Positions 24,024 to 38,130 of a stretch of DNA of 64,000 bases are shown in pieces. The translations under genes and the position numbers were made by a program. The DNA is from Siphonodentalium dalli (Eukaryota > Mollusca > Scaphopoda > Gadilida > Siphonodentaliidae). The first letter of the stretch is position 1. Every line of letters starts with the position of its first letter. Below the pieces are notes generated by a model. It worked only from the letters and a program-made list of their open reading frames with translations, made no database searches and had not been told where the DNA came from. The stretch is from NCBI GenBank assembly GCA_032622095.1, contig CP136067.1, positions 199,666,052-199,730,051 of the forward strand. Direction: 5' to 3'.

Positions 24024-24410
24024 TTAACTTTACCCTTCCATGACTGGAGCTTTCTGAAATTTTGCGAAAAACCTCATGCCAATTAATTCTCTTATATATG
24101 CGAGTCTCCCATAGGGAGCCTCGCATATATTAGAGAATACATTGGCCTAACAATATTTACCTTGACCTTGTAAGCCAGTGGATTCTCTATATATGCAAGG
24201 CTCCCTATGGGAGACTGGCATATATAAGAGAATCCACTGGCACATGATCTTTAATAATGCACCAGCGCAACTCCCATCATGATAGTCCAAGTCTTCTCGT
24301 ACTAAAACCAGCTAAGATATTGGGATGACTAGATGCTGGCATCTAGCCATCCCAATATCTTAGCTGGTTTTAGTACGAGAAGACTTGGACTACCATCATG
24401 AAAGAGTTAA
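24024..24410 (+). mobile_element. TTAA-flanked MITE, 'AGCTCCCATCATGA' family (copy 1)
   Basis: The right end is CAACTCCCATCATGA followed, after an insertion, by AAGAGTTAA; the left end is degenerate. Internally it has the same double-hairpin plan as the CCCTTTACCCAACA family, with CTCTTATATATGCGAG arms, but a different loop (TCCCATAGGGAGCC) and a different linker (CAATATTTACCTTGACCTTG). A 110-bp palindrome is nested in its right end. Confidence 0.75.
24283..24392. mobile_element. 110-bp near-perfect palindromic insertion with 9-bp duplication
   Basis: The element starts TAGTCCAAGTCTTCTCG and ends with the exact complement. The outer 45-bp arms are perfect, and the 20-bp centre ACTAGATGCTGGCATCTAGC is itself palindromic except for one pair. 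It is flanked by CCATCATGA at 24274-24282 and 24393-24401, a perfect 9-bp target duplication inside a TTAA-type MITE. A 9-bp duplication is typical of Mutator-like transposases; that assignment is inference. Confidence 0.88.
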
Positions 24411-25002
24411 GAGAACCCATATGTTATCTCCTTGTCTATTGTGAATCTAATGGACCATTATCTTGTCTATAAATTGTGAAATTGTGAAATATGCATTAAT
24501 CCCATTCTTCCACTTCACCAAAAGCTATTCAATATTCTATGTAAATTTATTCAATAAGATAATTTTCCTTGATAATTGGTCGCTGGGCCAGTTTCCACCT
24601 TCACCAGATGATAGCCATTTTTAACAGATATAGTAATCTTGTTTCGCATGGCTATAAATATCTCGGGACTGGAATCATGGATATGAGTCTGGCCATTAGA
24701 GAAAATTAGAGGCAATGTCTCACTCTGCTCCACTTTCCCAAATTATTATGGATAGCAATATTCATTCACTAAGCAATATACCTTTCCAGCTGTCAATCAA
24801 ATAATTATTAGCAGATATATTCTATTAATCAGCCATGAAACCGTTCGCTTGTTGCATTGGGAATTATTTGTTCACCATATTTTGTATATTAATCACGCAT
24901 CACTGATCAGTGTTAAATTGCCTACTTTCACGCAACTTTTTTATTGTCAAATCATATATGTACTAGTGAAATTTTTATTTGTGCAATAATGTTGGAAATT
25001 CA
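24411..25002. other. Intergenic with one unassigned minus-strand frame
   Basis: A minus-strand frame at 24551-24733 (first codon GTG, 60 codons) has balanced composition, but I recognise no domain or family in it. The rest is AT-rich with no feature. Confidence 0.35.
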
Positions 25003-25232
25003 TTAAAGGTACTCAATCCGATCTGACGCTCCTAAATTACTATTTCTTTGGATTTGGGGGTAAAAAATATTTTGATTAGAGTTGAGGAACCCACCCATCA
25101 AAGCTCAGAGTGATTAGATATCGATGTTTGAAGTTAGCTGTTTCTATTGTTTGTGGACCAGAACTTGTCCAGAACCACGTGCTCAAACGGACAAATTGCG
25201 GTTGTAAGATGGATAACTCTAAAACAAGTGGT
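25003..25232 (+). mobile_element. 'AGGTACTCAATC' family MITE, 3'-truncated (copy 4)
   Basis: It starts TTAAAGGTACTCAATCCGAT and follows the family through CTCCTAAATTACTATTTCTT and GGAACCCACCCATC, then stops near GATAACTCTAAAACAAGTGG without a right terminus. Confidence 0.75.
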
Positions 25233-25367
25233 TATTAATTTATTATTGTTAATAGTAACCACTTGATTTTCGAGTTATCCATCTTTTGTAAAAATCATTT
25301 GCCCTGCAGTAGAATTCCTGCTCCTCCAACTGGCCCTGATTTGGTGGATGGTATCAGGGTCCTCCTA

Positions 25368-25584
25368 TGTAATGCCCTAAATAATCAACTCCTTAACAAC
25401 AGCGGAATTATGGGTAATTTTTCAGGAATTTGTCGGAAATATGGCTTGTTGCCATTCATTGGAAAGCTCTCAGAAACACAGAATTTCCGATGAATGGCAA
25501 CAAGCCATATTTTCAACTAAATCCTGAAATGTTACCCCTAATTCTGATGTGGTTAAGGGGTCGATTATTTAGGGCATTACTGTA
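25368..25584. mobile_element. Foldback MITE, 'CAGTAATGC' family (copy 2)
   Basis: A palindrome with the arms of the 8586-8798 element (AATGCCCTAAATAATC on the left, GGGCATTACTGTA on the right). The centre is altered (GCTCTCAGAAACACAG) and a few mismatches are present. Confidence 0.8.
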
Positions 25585-26230
25585 TGTCCCTCGTCCTGGG
25601 ACCACTAACAATTCAGCACCATTAACAGCCTTTCTTATTTATTAGGCACCAACAGCAAAAATATGTGCAGCTGCTTGTTATAGCCAACATTTTGCGGGGT
25701 TTTTCCCACAATAGTTCGGTGATGGGTGAAGTCTCCACAAAGATAATCAATAAAGATCAGGCGTTACCAGGTACATAATTTATAAATCAATAAAGATCAG
25801 GCGTTACCAGGTACATAATTTATAAATCAATAAAGATCAGGCATTACCAGGTACATAATTTATAAATCAATAAAGATCAGGCATTACCAGGTACATAATT
25901 TATAAATCAATAAAGATCAGGCGTTACCAGGTACATAATTTATAAATCAATAAAGATCAGGCGTTACCAGGTACATAATTTATAAATCAATAAATATCAG
26001 GCATTACCAGGTACATAATTTATAAATCAATAAAGATCAAGCATTACCAGGTAATTAATTTATAAATCAATAAATATCAGGCATTACCAGGTACATAATT
26101 TATAAATCAATAAAGATCAGGCATTACCAGGTACATAATTTATAAATCAATAAAGATCAGGCATTACCAGGTACATAATTTATAAATCAATAAAGATCAG
26201 GCATTACCAGGTACATAATTTATAAATCAA

Positions 26231-29200
26231 TAATGATCAGGCGTTACCAGGTACATAATTTATAAATCAATAAAGATCAGGCATTACCAGGTACATAATT
26301 TATAAATCAATAAAGATCAGGCATTACCAGGTACATAATTTATAAATCAATAAAGATCAGGCATTACCAGGTACATAATTTATAAATCAATAAAGATCAG
26401 GCATTACCAGGTACATAATTTATAAATCAATAAAGATCAAGCATTACCAGGTAATTAATTTATAAATCAATAAAGATCAGGCATTACCAGGTACATAATT
26501 TATAAATCAATAAAGATCAGGCATTACCAGGTACATAATTTATAAATCAATAAAGATCAGGCATTACCAGGTACATAATTTATAAATCAATAAAGATCAA
26601 GCATTACCAGGTACATAATTTATAAATCAATAAAGATCAGGCGTTACCAGGTACATAATTTATAAATCAATAAAGATCAGGCATTACCAGGTACATAATT
26701 TATAAATCAATAAAGATCAGGCATTACCAGGTACATAATTTATAAATCAATAAAGATCAGGCATTACCAGGTACATAATTTATAAATCAATAAAGATCAA
26801 GCATTACCAGGTAATTAATTTATAAATCAATAAAGATCAGGCATTACCAGGTACATAATTTATAAATCATTAAAGATCAGGCATTACCAGGTACATAATT
26901 TATAAATCAATAAAGATCAGGAATTACCAGGTACATAATTTATAAATCAATAAAGATCAAGCATTACCAGGTACATAATTTATAAATCAATAAAGATCAG
27001 GCGTTACCAGGTACATAATTTATAAATCAATAAAGATCAGGCATTACCAGGTACATAATTTATAAATCAATAAAGATCAGGCATTACCAGGTACATAATT
27101 TATAAATCAATAAAGATCAAGCATTACCAGGTACATAATTTATAAATCAATAAAGATCAGGCGTTACCAGGTACATAATTTATAAATCAATAAAGATCAG
27201 GCATTACCAGGTACATAATTTATAAATCAATAAAGATCAGGCATTACCAGGTACATAATTTATAAATCAATAAAGATCAAGCATTACCAGGTACATAATT
27301 TATAAATCAATAAAGATCAGGCGTTACCAGGTACATAATTTATAAATCAATAAAGATCAGGCGTTACCAGGTACATAATTTATAAATCAATAAAGATCAG
27401 GCATTACCAGGTACATAATTTATAAATCAATAAAGATCAAGCATTACCAGGTACATAATTTATAAATCAATAAAGATCAAGCATTACCAGGTACATAATT
27501 TATAAATCAATAAAGATCAGGCGTTACCAGGTACATAATTTATAAATCAATAAAGATCAAGCATTACCAGGTACATAATTTATAAATCAATAAAGATCAG
27601 GCGTTACCAGGTACATAATTTATAAATCAATAAAGATCAGGCATTACCAGGTACATAATTTATAAATCAATAAAGATCAGGCATTACCAGGTACATAATT
27701 TATAAATCAATAAAGATCAAGCATTACCAGGTACATAATTTATAAATCAATAATGATCTGGCATTACCAGGTACATAATTTATAAATCAATAAAGATCAA
27801 GCGTTACCAGGTACATAATTTATAAATCAATAAAGATCAGGCGTTACCAGGTACATAATTTATAAATCAATAAAGATCAGGCATTACCAGGTACATAATT
27901 TATAAATCAATAAAGATCAGGCATTACCAGGTACATAATTTATAAATCAATAAAGATCAGGCATTACCAGGTACATAATTTATAAATCAATAAAGATCAG
28001 GCATTACCAGGTACATAATTTATAAATCAATAAAGATCAGGCATTACCAGGTACATAATTTATAAATCAATAATGATCAGGCGTTACCAGGTACATAATT
28101 TATAAATCAATAAAGATCAGGCATTACCAGGTACATAATTTATAAATCAATAAAGATCAGGCATTACCAGGTACATAATTTATAAATCAATAAAGATCAG
28201 GCATTACCAGGTACATAATTTATAAATCAATAAAGATCAGGCATTACCAGGTACATAATTTATAAATCAATAAAGATCAAGCATTACCAGGTAATTAATT
28301 TATAAATCAATAAAGATCAGGCATTACCAGGTACATAATTTATAAATCAATAAAGATCAGGCATTACCAGGTACATAATGTATAAATCAATAAAGATCAG
28401 GCATTACCAGGTACATAATTTATAAATCAATAAAGATCAAGCATTACCAGGTACATAATTTATAAATCAATAAAGATCAGGCGTTACCAGGTACATAATT
28501 TATAAATCAATAAAGATCAGGCATTACCAGGTACATAATTTATAAATCAATAAAGATCAGGCATTACCAGGTACATAATTTATAAATCAATAAAGATCAG
28601 GCATTACCAGGTACATAATTTATAAATCAATAAAGATCAAGCATTACCAGGTAATTAATTTATAAATCAATAAAGATCAGGCATTACCAGGTACATAATT
28701 TATAAATCATTAAAGATCAGGCATTACCAGGTACATAATTTATAAATCAATAAAGATCAGGAATTACCAGGTACATAATTTATAAATCAATAAAGATCAA
28801 GCATTACCAGGTACATAATTTATAAATCAATAAAGATCAGGCGTTACCAGGTACATAATTTATAAATCAATAAAGATCAGGCATTACCAGGTACATAATT
28901 TATAAATCAATAAAGATCAGGCATTACCAGGTACATAATTTATAAATCAATAAAGATCAAGCATTACCAGGTACATAATTTATAAATCAATAAAGATCAG
29001 GCGTTACCAGGTACATAATTTATAAATCAATAAAGATCAGGCATTACCAGGTACATAATTTATAAATCAATAAAGATCAGGCATTACCAGGTACATAATT
29101 TATAAATCAATAAAGATCAAGCATTACCAGGTACATAATTTATAAATCAATAAAGATCAGGCGTTACCAGGTACATAATTTATAAATCAATAAAGATCAG

Positions 29201-29910
29201 GCGTTACCAGGTACATAATTTATAAATCAATAAAGATCAGGCATTACCAGGTACATAATTTATAAATCAATAAAGATCAAGCATTACCAGGTACATAATT
29301 TATAAATCAATAAAGATCAAGCATTACCAGGTACATAATTTATAAATCAATAAAGATCAGGCGTTACCAGGTACATAATTTATAAATCAATAAAGATCAA
29401 GCATTACCAGGTACATAATTTATAAATCAATAAAGATCAGGCGTTACCAGGTACATAATTTATAAATCAATAAAGATCAGGCATTACCAGGTACATAATT
29501 TATAAATCAATAAAGATCAGGCATTACCAGGTACATAATTTATAAATCAATAAAGATCAAGCATTACCAGGTACATAATTTATAAATCAATAATGATCTG
29601 GCATTACCAGGTACATAATTTATAAATCAATAAAGATCAAGCGTTACCAGGTACATAATTTATAAATCAATAAAGATCAGGCGTTACCAGGTACATAATT
29701 TATAAATCAATAAAGATCAGGCATTACCAGGTACATAATTTATAAATCAATAAAGATCAGGCATTACCAGGTACATAATTTATAAATCAATAAAGATCAG
29801 GCATTACCAGGTACATAATTTATAAATCAATAAAGATCAGGCATTACCAGGTACATAATTTATAAATCAATAAAGATCAGGCATTACCAGGTACATAATT
29901 TATAAATCAA
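26231..29910 (+). repeat. Two tandem copies of a 46-unit (1,840-bp) higher-order repeat
   Basis: Diagnostic variants recur exactly 1,840 bp apart: TAATGATCAG at 26231 and 28071, GTAATTAATT at 26451/28291 and 26811/28651, GAATTACCAG at 26921/28761, TAATGATCTG at 27751/29591. The match is lost before 26100 and after about 29910, so a block of 46 monomers has been duplicated in tandem. Confidence 0.88.
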
Positions 29911-32900
29911 TAAAGATCAGGCGTTACCAGGTACATAATTTATAAATCAATAATGATCAGGCATTACCAGGTACATAATTTATAAATCAATAAAGATCAG
30001 GCATTACCAGGTACATAATTTATAAATCAATAAAGATCAGGCATTACCAGGTACATAATTTATAAATCAATAAAGATCAGGCATTACCAGGTACATAATT
30101 TATAAATCAATAAAGATCAGGCATTACCAGGTACATAATTTATAAATCAATAATGATCAGGCATTACCAGGTACATAATTTATAAATCAATAATGATCAG
30201 GCATTACCAGGTACATAATTTATAAATCAATAAAGATCAGGCATTACCAGGTACATAATTTATAAATCAATAAAGATCAGGCATTACCAGGTACATAATT
30301 TATAAATCAATAATGATCAGGCATTACCAGGTACATAATTTATAAATCAATAAAGATCAGGCATTACCAGGTACATAATTTATAAATCAATAAAGATCAG
30401 GCATTACCAGGTACATAATTTATAAATCAATAAAGATCAGGCATTACCAGGTACATAATTTATAAATCAATAAAGATCAGGCATTACCAGGTACATAATT
30501 TATAAATCAATAAAGATCAGGCATTACCAGGTACATAATTTATAAATCAATAATGATCATTCATTACCAGGTACATCATTTATAAATCAATAAAGATCAG
30601 GCATTACCAGGTACATAATTTATAAATCAATAAAGATCAGGCATTACCAGGTACATAATTTATAAATCAATAAAGATCAGGCATTACCAGGTACATAATT
30701 TATAAATCAATAATGATCATTCATTACCAGGTACATCATTTATAAATCAATAAAGATCAGGCATTACCAGGTACATAATTTATAAATCAATAAAGATCAG
30801 GCATTACCAGGTACATAATTTATAAATCAATAAAGATCAGGCATTACCAGGTACATAATTTATAAATCAATAAAGATCAGGCATTACCAGGTACATAATT
30901 TATAAATCAATAATGATCATTCATTACCAGGTACATAATTTATAAATCAATAAAGATCAGGCATTACCAGGTACATAATTTATAAATCAATAAAGATCAG
31001 GCATTACCAGGTACATAATTTATAAATCAATAAAGATCAGGCATTACCAGGTACATAATTTATAAATCAATAAAGATCAGGCATTACCAGGTACATAATT
31101 TATAAATCAATAAAGATCAGGCATTACCAGGTACATAATTTATAAATCAATAAAGATCAGGCATTACCAGGTACATAATTTATAAATCAATAAAGATCAG
31201 GCATTACCAGGTACATAATTTATAAATCAATAAAGATCAGGCATTACCAGGTACATAATTTATAAATCAATAAAGATCAGGCATTACCAGGTACATAATT
31301 TATAAATCAATAAAGATCAGGCATTACCAGGTACATAATTTATAAATCAATAATGATCATTCATTACCAGGTACATAATTTATAAATCAATAAAGATCAG
31401 GCATTACCAGGTACATAATTTATAAATCAATAAAGATCAGGCATTACCAGGTACATAATTTATAAATCAATAATGATCAGGCATTACCAGGTACATAATT
31501 TATAAATCAATAAAGATCAGGCATTACCAGGTACATAATTTATAAATCAATAAAGATCAGGCATTACCAGGTACATAATTTATAAATCAATAAAGATCAG
31601 GCATTGCCAGGTACATAATTTATAAATCAATAAAGATCAAGCGTTACCAGGTACATAATTTATAAATCAATAAAGATCAAGCGTTACCAGGTACATAATT
31701 TATAAATCAATAAAGATCAAGCGTTACCAGGTACATAATTTATAAATCAATAAAGATCAGCCATTACCAGGTACATAATTTATAAATCAATAAAGATCAA
31801 GCGTTACCAGGTACATAATTTATAAATCAATAAAGATCAAGCGTTACCAGGTACATAATTTATAAATCAATAAAGATCAGGCATTACCAGGTACATAATT
31901 TATAAATCAATAAAGATCAGGCATTACCAGGTACATAATTTATAAATCAATAAAGATCAGGCATTACCAGGTACATAATTTATAAATCAATAAAGATCAA
32001 GCATTACCAGGTACATAATTTATAAATCAATAAAGATCAGGCGTTACCAGGTACATAATTTATAAATCAATAAAGATCAAGCATTACCAGGTACATAATT
32101 TATAAATCAATAAAGATCAGGCGTTACCAGGTACATAATTTATAAATCAATAAAGATCAAGCATTACCAGGTACATAATTTATAAATCAATAAAGATCAG
32201 GCGTTACCAGGTACATAATTTATAAATCAATAAAGATCAGGCATTACCAGGTACATAATTTATAAATCAATAAAGATCAGGCATTACCAGGTACATAATT
32301 TATAAATCAATAAAGATCAAGCATTACCAGGTACATAATTTATAAATCAATAATGATCAGGCATTACCAGGTACATAATTTATAAATCAATAAAGATCAG
32401 GCATTACCAGGTACATAATTTATAAATCAATAAAGATCAAGCGTTACCAGGTACATAATTTATAAATCAATAAAGATCAGGCATTACCAGGTACATAATT
32501 TATAAATCAATAAAGATCAGGCGTTACCAGGTACATAATTTATAAATCAATAAAGATCAGGCATTACCAGGTACATAATTTATAAATCAATAAAGATCAA
32601 GCGTTACCAGGTACATAATTTATAAATCAATAAAGATCAGGCATTACCAGGTACATAATTTATAAATCAATAAAGATCAGGCGTTACCAGGTACATAATT
32701 TATAAATCAATAAAGATCAGGCATTACCAGGTACATAATTTATAAATCAATAAAGATCAGGCATTACCAGGTACATAATTTATAAATCAATAAAGATCAG
32801 GCATTACCAGGTACATAATTTATAAATCAATAAAGATCAAGCGTTACCAGGTACATAATTTATAAATCAATAAAGATCAGGCATTACCAGGTACATAATT

Positions 32901-35900
32901 TATAAATCAATAAAGATCAGGCGTTACCAGGTACATAATTTATAAATCAATAATGATCAGGCATTACCAGGTACATAATTTATAAATCAATAAAGATCTG
33001 GCATTACCAGGTACATAATTTATAAATCAATAAAGATCAGGCATTACCAGGTACATAATTTATAAATCAATAAAGATCAAGCGTTACCAGGTACATAATT
33101 TATAAATCAATAAAGATCAGGCATTACCAGGTACATAATTTATAAATCAATAAAGATCAGGCGTTACCAGGTACATAATTTATAAATCAATAATGATCAG
33201 GCATTACCAGGTACATAATTTATAAATCAATAAAGATCAGGCATTACCAGGTACATAATTTATAAATCAATAAAGATCAGGCATTACCAGGTACATAATT
33301 TATAAATCAATAAAGATCAGGCATTACCAGGTACATAATTTATAAATCAATAAAGATCAGGCATTACCAGGTACATAATTTATAAATCAATAAAGATCAG
33401 GCATTACCAGGTACATAATTTATAAATCAATAATGATCAGGCATTACCAGGTACATAATTTATAAATCAATAAAGATCAGGCATTACCAGGTACATAATT
33501 TATAAATCAATAAAGATCAGGCATTACCAGGTACATAATTTATAAATCAATAAAGATCAGGCATTACCAGGTACATAATTTATAAATCAATAAAGATCAG
33601 GCATTACCAGGTACATAATTTATAAATCAATAAAGATCAGGCATTACCAGGTACATAATTTATAAATCAATAAAGATCAGGCGTTACCAGGTACATAATT
33701 TATAAATCAATAAAGATCATTCATTACCAGGTACATCATTTATAAATCAATAAAGATCAGGCATTACCAGGTACATAATTTATAAATCAATAAAGATCAG
33801 GCATTACCAGGTACATAATTTATAAATCAATAAAGATCAGGCATTACCAGGTACATAATTTATAAATCAATAAAGATCAGGCATTACCAGGTACATAATT
33901 TATAAATCAATAAAGATCAGGCATTGCCAGGTACATAATTTATAAATCAATAAAGATCAAGCGTTACCAGGTACATAATTTATAAATCAATAAAGATCAA
34001 GCGTTACCAGGTACATAATTTATAAATCAATAAAGATCAAGCGTTACCAGGTACATAATTTATAAATCAATAAAGATCAGGCATTACCAGGTACATAATT
34101 TATAAATCAATAAAGATCAAGCGTTACCAGGTACATAATTTATAAATCAATAAAGATCAAGCGTTACCAGGTACATAATTTATAAATCAATAAAGATCAG
34201 GCATTACCAGGTACATAATTCATAAATCAATAAAGATCAGGCATTACCAGGTACATAATTCATAAATCAATAAAGATCAGGCATTACCAGGTACATAATT
34301 TATAAATCAATAAAGATCAGGCGTTACCAGGTACATAATTTATAAATCAATAAAGATCAGGCATTACCAGGTACATAATTCATAAATCAATAAAGATCAA
34401 GCGTTACCAGGTACATAATTTATAAATCAATAAAGATCAGGCATTACCAGGTACATAATTCATAAATCAATAAAGATCAGGCATTACCAGGTACATAATT
34501 TATAAATCAATAAAGATCAGGCATTACCAGGTACATAATTTATAAATCAATAAAGATCAGGCATTACCAGGTACATAATTTATAAATCAATAAAGATCAG
34601 GCGTTACCAGGTACATAATTTATAAATCAATAAAGATCAGGCGTTACCAGGTACATAATTTATAAATCAATAAAGATCAGGCGTTACCAGGTACATAATT
34701 TATAAATCAATAAAGATCAGGCATTACCAGGTACATAATTTATAAATCAATAAAGATCAGGCGTTACCAGGTACATAATTTATAAATCAATAAAGATCAG
34801 GCATTACCAGGTACATAATTTATAAATCATTAAAGATCAGGCATTACCAGGTACATAATTTATAAATCAATAAAGATCAGGCATTACCAGGTACATAATT
34901 TATAAATCAATAAAGATCAGGCGTTACCAGGTACATAATTTATAAATCAATAAAGATCAGGCATTACCAGGTACATAATTTATAAATCAATAAAGATCAG
35001 GCGTTACCAGGTACATAATTTATAAATCAATAAAGATCAGGCGTTACCAGGTACATAATTTATAAATCATTAAAGATCAGGCATTACCAGGTACATAATT
35101 TATAAATCAATAAAGATCAGGCGTTACCAGGTACATAATTTATAAATCAATAAAGATCAGGCATTACCAGGTACATAATTTATAAATCAATAAAGATCAG
35201 GCGTTACCAGGTACATAATTTATAAATCAATAAAGATCAGGCATTACCAGGTACATAATTTATAAATCATTAAAGATCAGGCATTACCAGGTACATAATT
35301 TATAAATCAATAAAGATCAGGCATTACCAGGTACATAATTTATAAATCAATAAAGATCAGGCATTACCAGGTACATAATTTATAAATCAATAAAGATCAG
35401 GCATTACCAGGTACATAATTTATAAATCAATAAAGATCAGGCATTACCAGGTACATAATTTATAAATCAATAAAGATCAAGCGTTACCAGGTACATAATT
35501 TATAAATCAATAAAGATCAGGCGTTACCAGGTACATAATTTATAAATCAATAAAGATCAGGCGTTACCAGGTACATAATTTATAAATCAATAAAGATCAG
35601 GCGTTACCAGGTACATAATTTATAAATCAATAAAGATCAGGCGTTACCAGGTACATAATTTATAAATCAATAAAGATCAGGCGTTACCAGGTACATAATT
35701 TATAAATCAATAAAGATCAGGCGTTACCAGGTACATAATTTATAAATCAATAAAGATCAGGCGTTACCAGGTACATAATTTATAAATCAATAATGATCAG
35801 GCATTACCAGGTACATAATTTATAAATCAATAAAGATCAGGCGTTACCAGGTACATAATTTATAAATCAATAAAGATCAGGCATTACCAGGTACATAATT

Positions 35901-36720
35901 TATAAATCAATAAAGATCAGGCGTTACCAGGTACATAATTTATAAATCAATAATGATCAGGCATTACCAGGTACATAATTTATAAATCAATAAAGATCAG
36001 GCGTTACCAGGTACATAATTTATAAATCAATAAAGATCAGGCGTTACCAGGTGCATAATTTATAAATCAATAAAGATCAGGCATTACCAGGTACATAATT
36101 TATAAATCAATAAAGATCAGGCGTTACCAGGTACATAATTTATAAATCAATAAAGATCAGGCATTACCAGGTACATAATTTATAAATCAATAAAGATCAG
36201 GCGTTACCAGGTACATAATTTATAAATCAATAATGATCAGGCATTACCAGGTACATAATTTATAAATCAATAAAGATCAGGCATTACCAGGTACATAATT
36301 TATAAATCAATAAAGATCAGGCATTACCAGGTACATAATTTATAAATCAATAAAGATCAGGCGTTACCAGGTACATAATTTATAAATCAATAAAGATCAG
36401 GCATTACCAGGTACATAATTTATAAATCAATAAAGATCAGGCATTACCAGGTACATAATTTATAAATCAATAAAGATCAGGCGTTACCAGGTACATAATT
36501 TATAAATCAATAAAGATCAGGCGTTACCAGGTACATAATTTATAAATCAATAAAGATCAGGCATTACCAGGTACATAATTTATAAATCAATAAAGATCAG
36601 GCGTTACCAGGTACATAATTTATAAATCAATAAAGATCAGGCATTACCAGGTACATAATTTATAAATCAATAAAGATCAGGCATTACCAGGTACATAATT
36701 TATAAATCAATAAAGATCAG

Positions 36721-37260
36721 GCATTACCAGGTACATAATTTATAAATCAATAAAGATCAGGCGTTACCAGGTACATAATTTATAAATCAATAAAGATCAG
36801 GCATTACCAGGTACATAATTTATAAATCAATAAAGATCAGGCATTACCAGGTACATAATTTATAAATCAATAAAGATCAGGCGTTACCAGGTACATAATT
36901 TATAAATCAATAAAGATCAGGCATTACCAGGTACATAATTTATAAATCAATAAAGATCAGGCATTACCAGGTACATAATTTATAAATCAATAAAGATCAG
37001 GCGTTACCAGGTACATAATTTATAAATCAATAAAGATCAGGCATTACCAGGTACATAATTTATAAATCAATAAAGATCAGGCATTACCAGGTACATAATT
37101 TATAAATCAATAAAGATCAGGCGTTACCAGGTACATAATTTATAAATCAATAAAGATCAGGCATTACCAGGTACATAATTTATAAATCAATAAAGATCAG
37201 GCATTACCAGGTACATAATTTATAAATCAATAAAGATCAGGCGTTACCAGGTACATAATT
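36721..37260 (+). repeat. Trimeric (120-bp) higher-order pattern at the satellite end
   Basis: Here units starting GCG, GCA, GCA follow in strict rotation, with GCG units at 36761, 36881, 37001, 37121 and 37241. This gives a 120-bp period distinct from the 1,840-bp period in the left part of the array. Confidence 0.85.
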
Positions 37261-37349
37261 TATAAATCAATAAAGATCAGGCGTTACCAGGTACATAATT
37301 TATAAATCAATAAAGATCAGGCATTACCAGGTACATAATTTATAAATCA

Positions 37350-38088
37350 TTCAGTTTACTCAATCCGATTAACCCTTTACCCAACAAACCAGCCAAAAAA
37401 CGCCCAAATAAAGCTTCAACAGTCTAAAATCTCTTCGGTCTGTCTCAATAACACCATACAAATATGGATATCATTGGAACCGGTTCATTGACCACATTGT
37501 GATGGTTACAGTTATGCCCTGTGCCAATGCATTCTCTTATATATGCGAGTCGACCATAGGTCGCCTCGCATATATAAGAGAATGCATTGGCCTAAAAAAA
37601 ATCCTTTTTTTAACACTTTTTACCATTTTTTCTTTCATTCTTTAACAATTTTATAATATTTTCTTACATTTTTTAACAATTTTTATAATATTTTTCTACA
37701 TTCTTTGACAATTTTATCATTTTTAATATGTGTTTGGGGGAAAAAATATTTGAATCGAGGAACCCACCCATCAAAGCTCAGAGTTATCAGATATCAAGTT
37801 TTTAAATCTATTATTTTTTACCACCTGGAATATTTAGTGGCCCAGTAAAAGTCGCTGAGAAGGCAGTCTCGGACCAAATTGTGGATGAAGATGGATAACT
37901 CTAAAATCAAATGGCTTTTTTTGTGTCAGATATTTGACAAACCGGCAAAATTTCATGGAACAAAATGTTGATAAATAACAGGTTTTGGGCAATTTCATAC
38001 TATAGTTGACTGTGGTTAGCATTATTTTTGGGCAATTAATCGATTCTGATAACTGAAGAGGCATTTAAAAAAATATTGTGGTTATTTT
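37350..38088 (+). mobile_element. 'AGGTACTCAATC' family MITE (copy 5), split by another MITE
   Basis: The family start (TTTACTCAATCCGATTAA) directly follows the last satellite unit, resumes at about 37736 (GGGGGAAAAAATATTTGAATC) and continues through GATAACTCTAAAATCAAATGG to about 38088. The gap is filled by the CCCTTTACCCAACA MITE, which sits at the TTAA that intact relatives carry at this place (compare 40260). Confidence 0.8.
37369..37735 (+). mobile_element. 'CCCTTTACCCAACA' family MITE, right end lost (copy 2)
   Basis: It starts TTAACCCTTTACCCAACA, has the first hairpin (about 37524-37592) and the T-rich linker with CTTACATT-type repeats, but lacks the second hairpin and the right terminus. 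Confidence 0.85.
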
Positions 38089-38130
38089 CCAATAACCGCA
38101 TAAGTCTCAGAAATCAAGTATTACAGGACG

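Larger units (their letters stand above)
25745..37349 (+). repeat. 11.6-kb satellite of 40-bp units (about 290 copies)
   Basis: The unit begins GCATTACCAGGTACATAATT and its second half is the AT-rich TATAAATCAATAAAGATCAG. Register is exact: the same phase at 25801 and at 37321 is 288 units of 40 bp, with no insertion or deletion. Variation is confined to a few sites: unit position 3 (A or G), 40 (G or A), 33 (A or T), 14-15, 17, 21 and 30. Each unit contains AATAAA on the plus strand and at most one CpG (positions 2-3). All frames contain stops, so it does not code. It lies 0.9 kb upstream of the first visible MSRA exon and would be intronic if an upstream MSRA exon exists. Confidence 0.97.

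Noticed and set aside
25745-37349. CRISPR-like array
   Set aside because: Units are contiguous with no unique spacers, the genome is animal-like, and no cas genes are present. It is a satellite.
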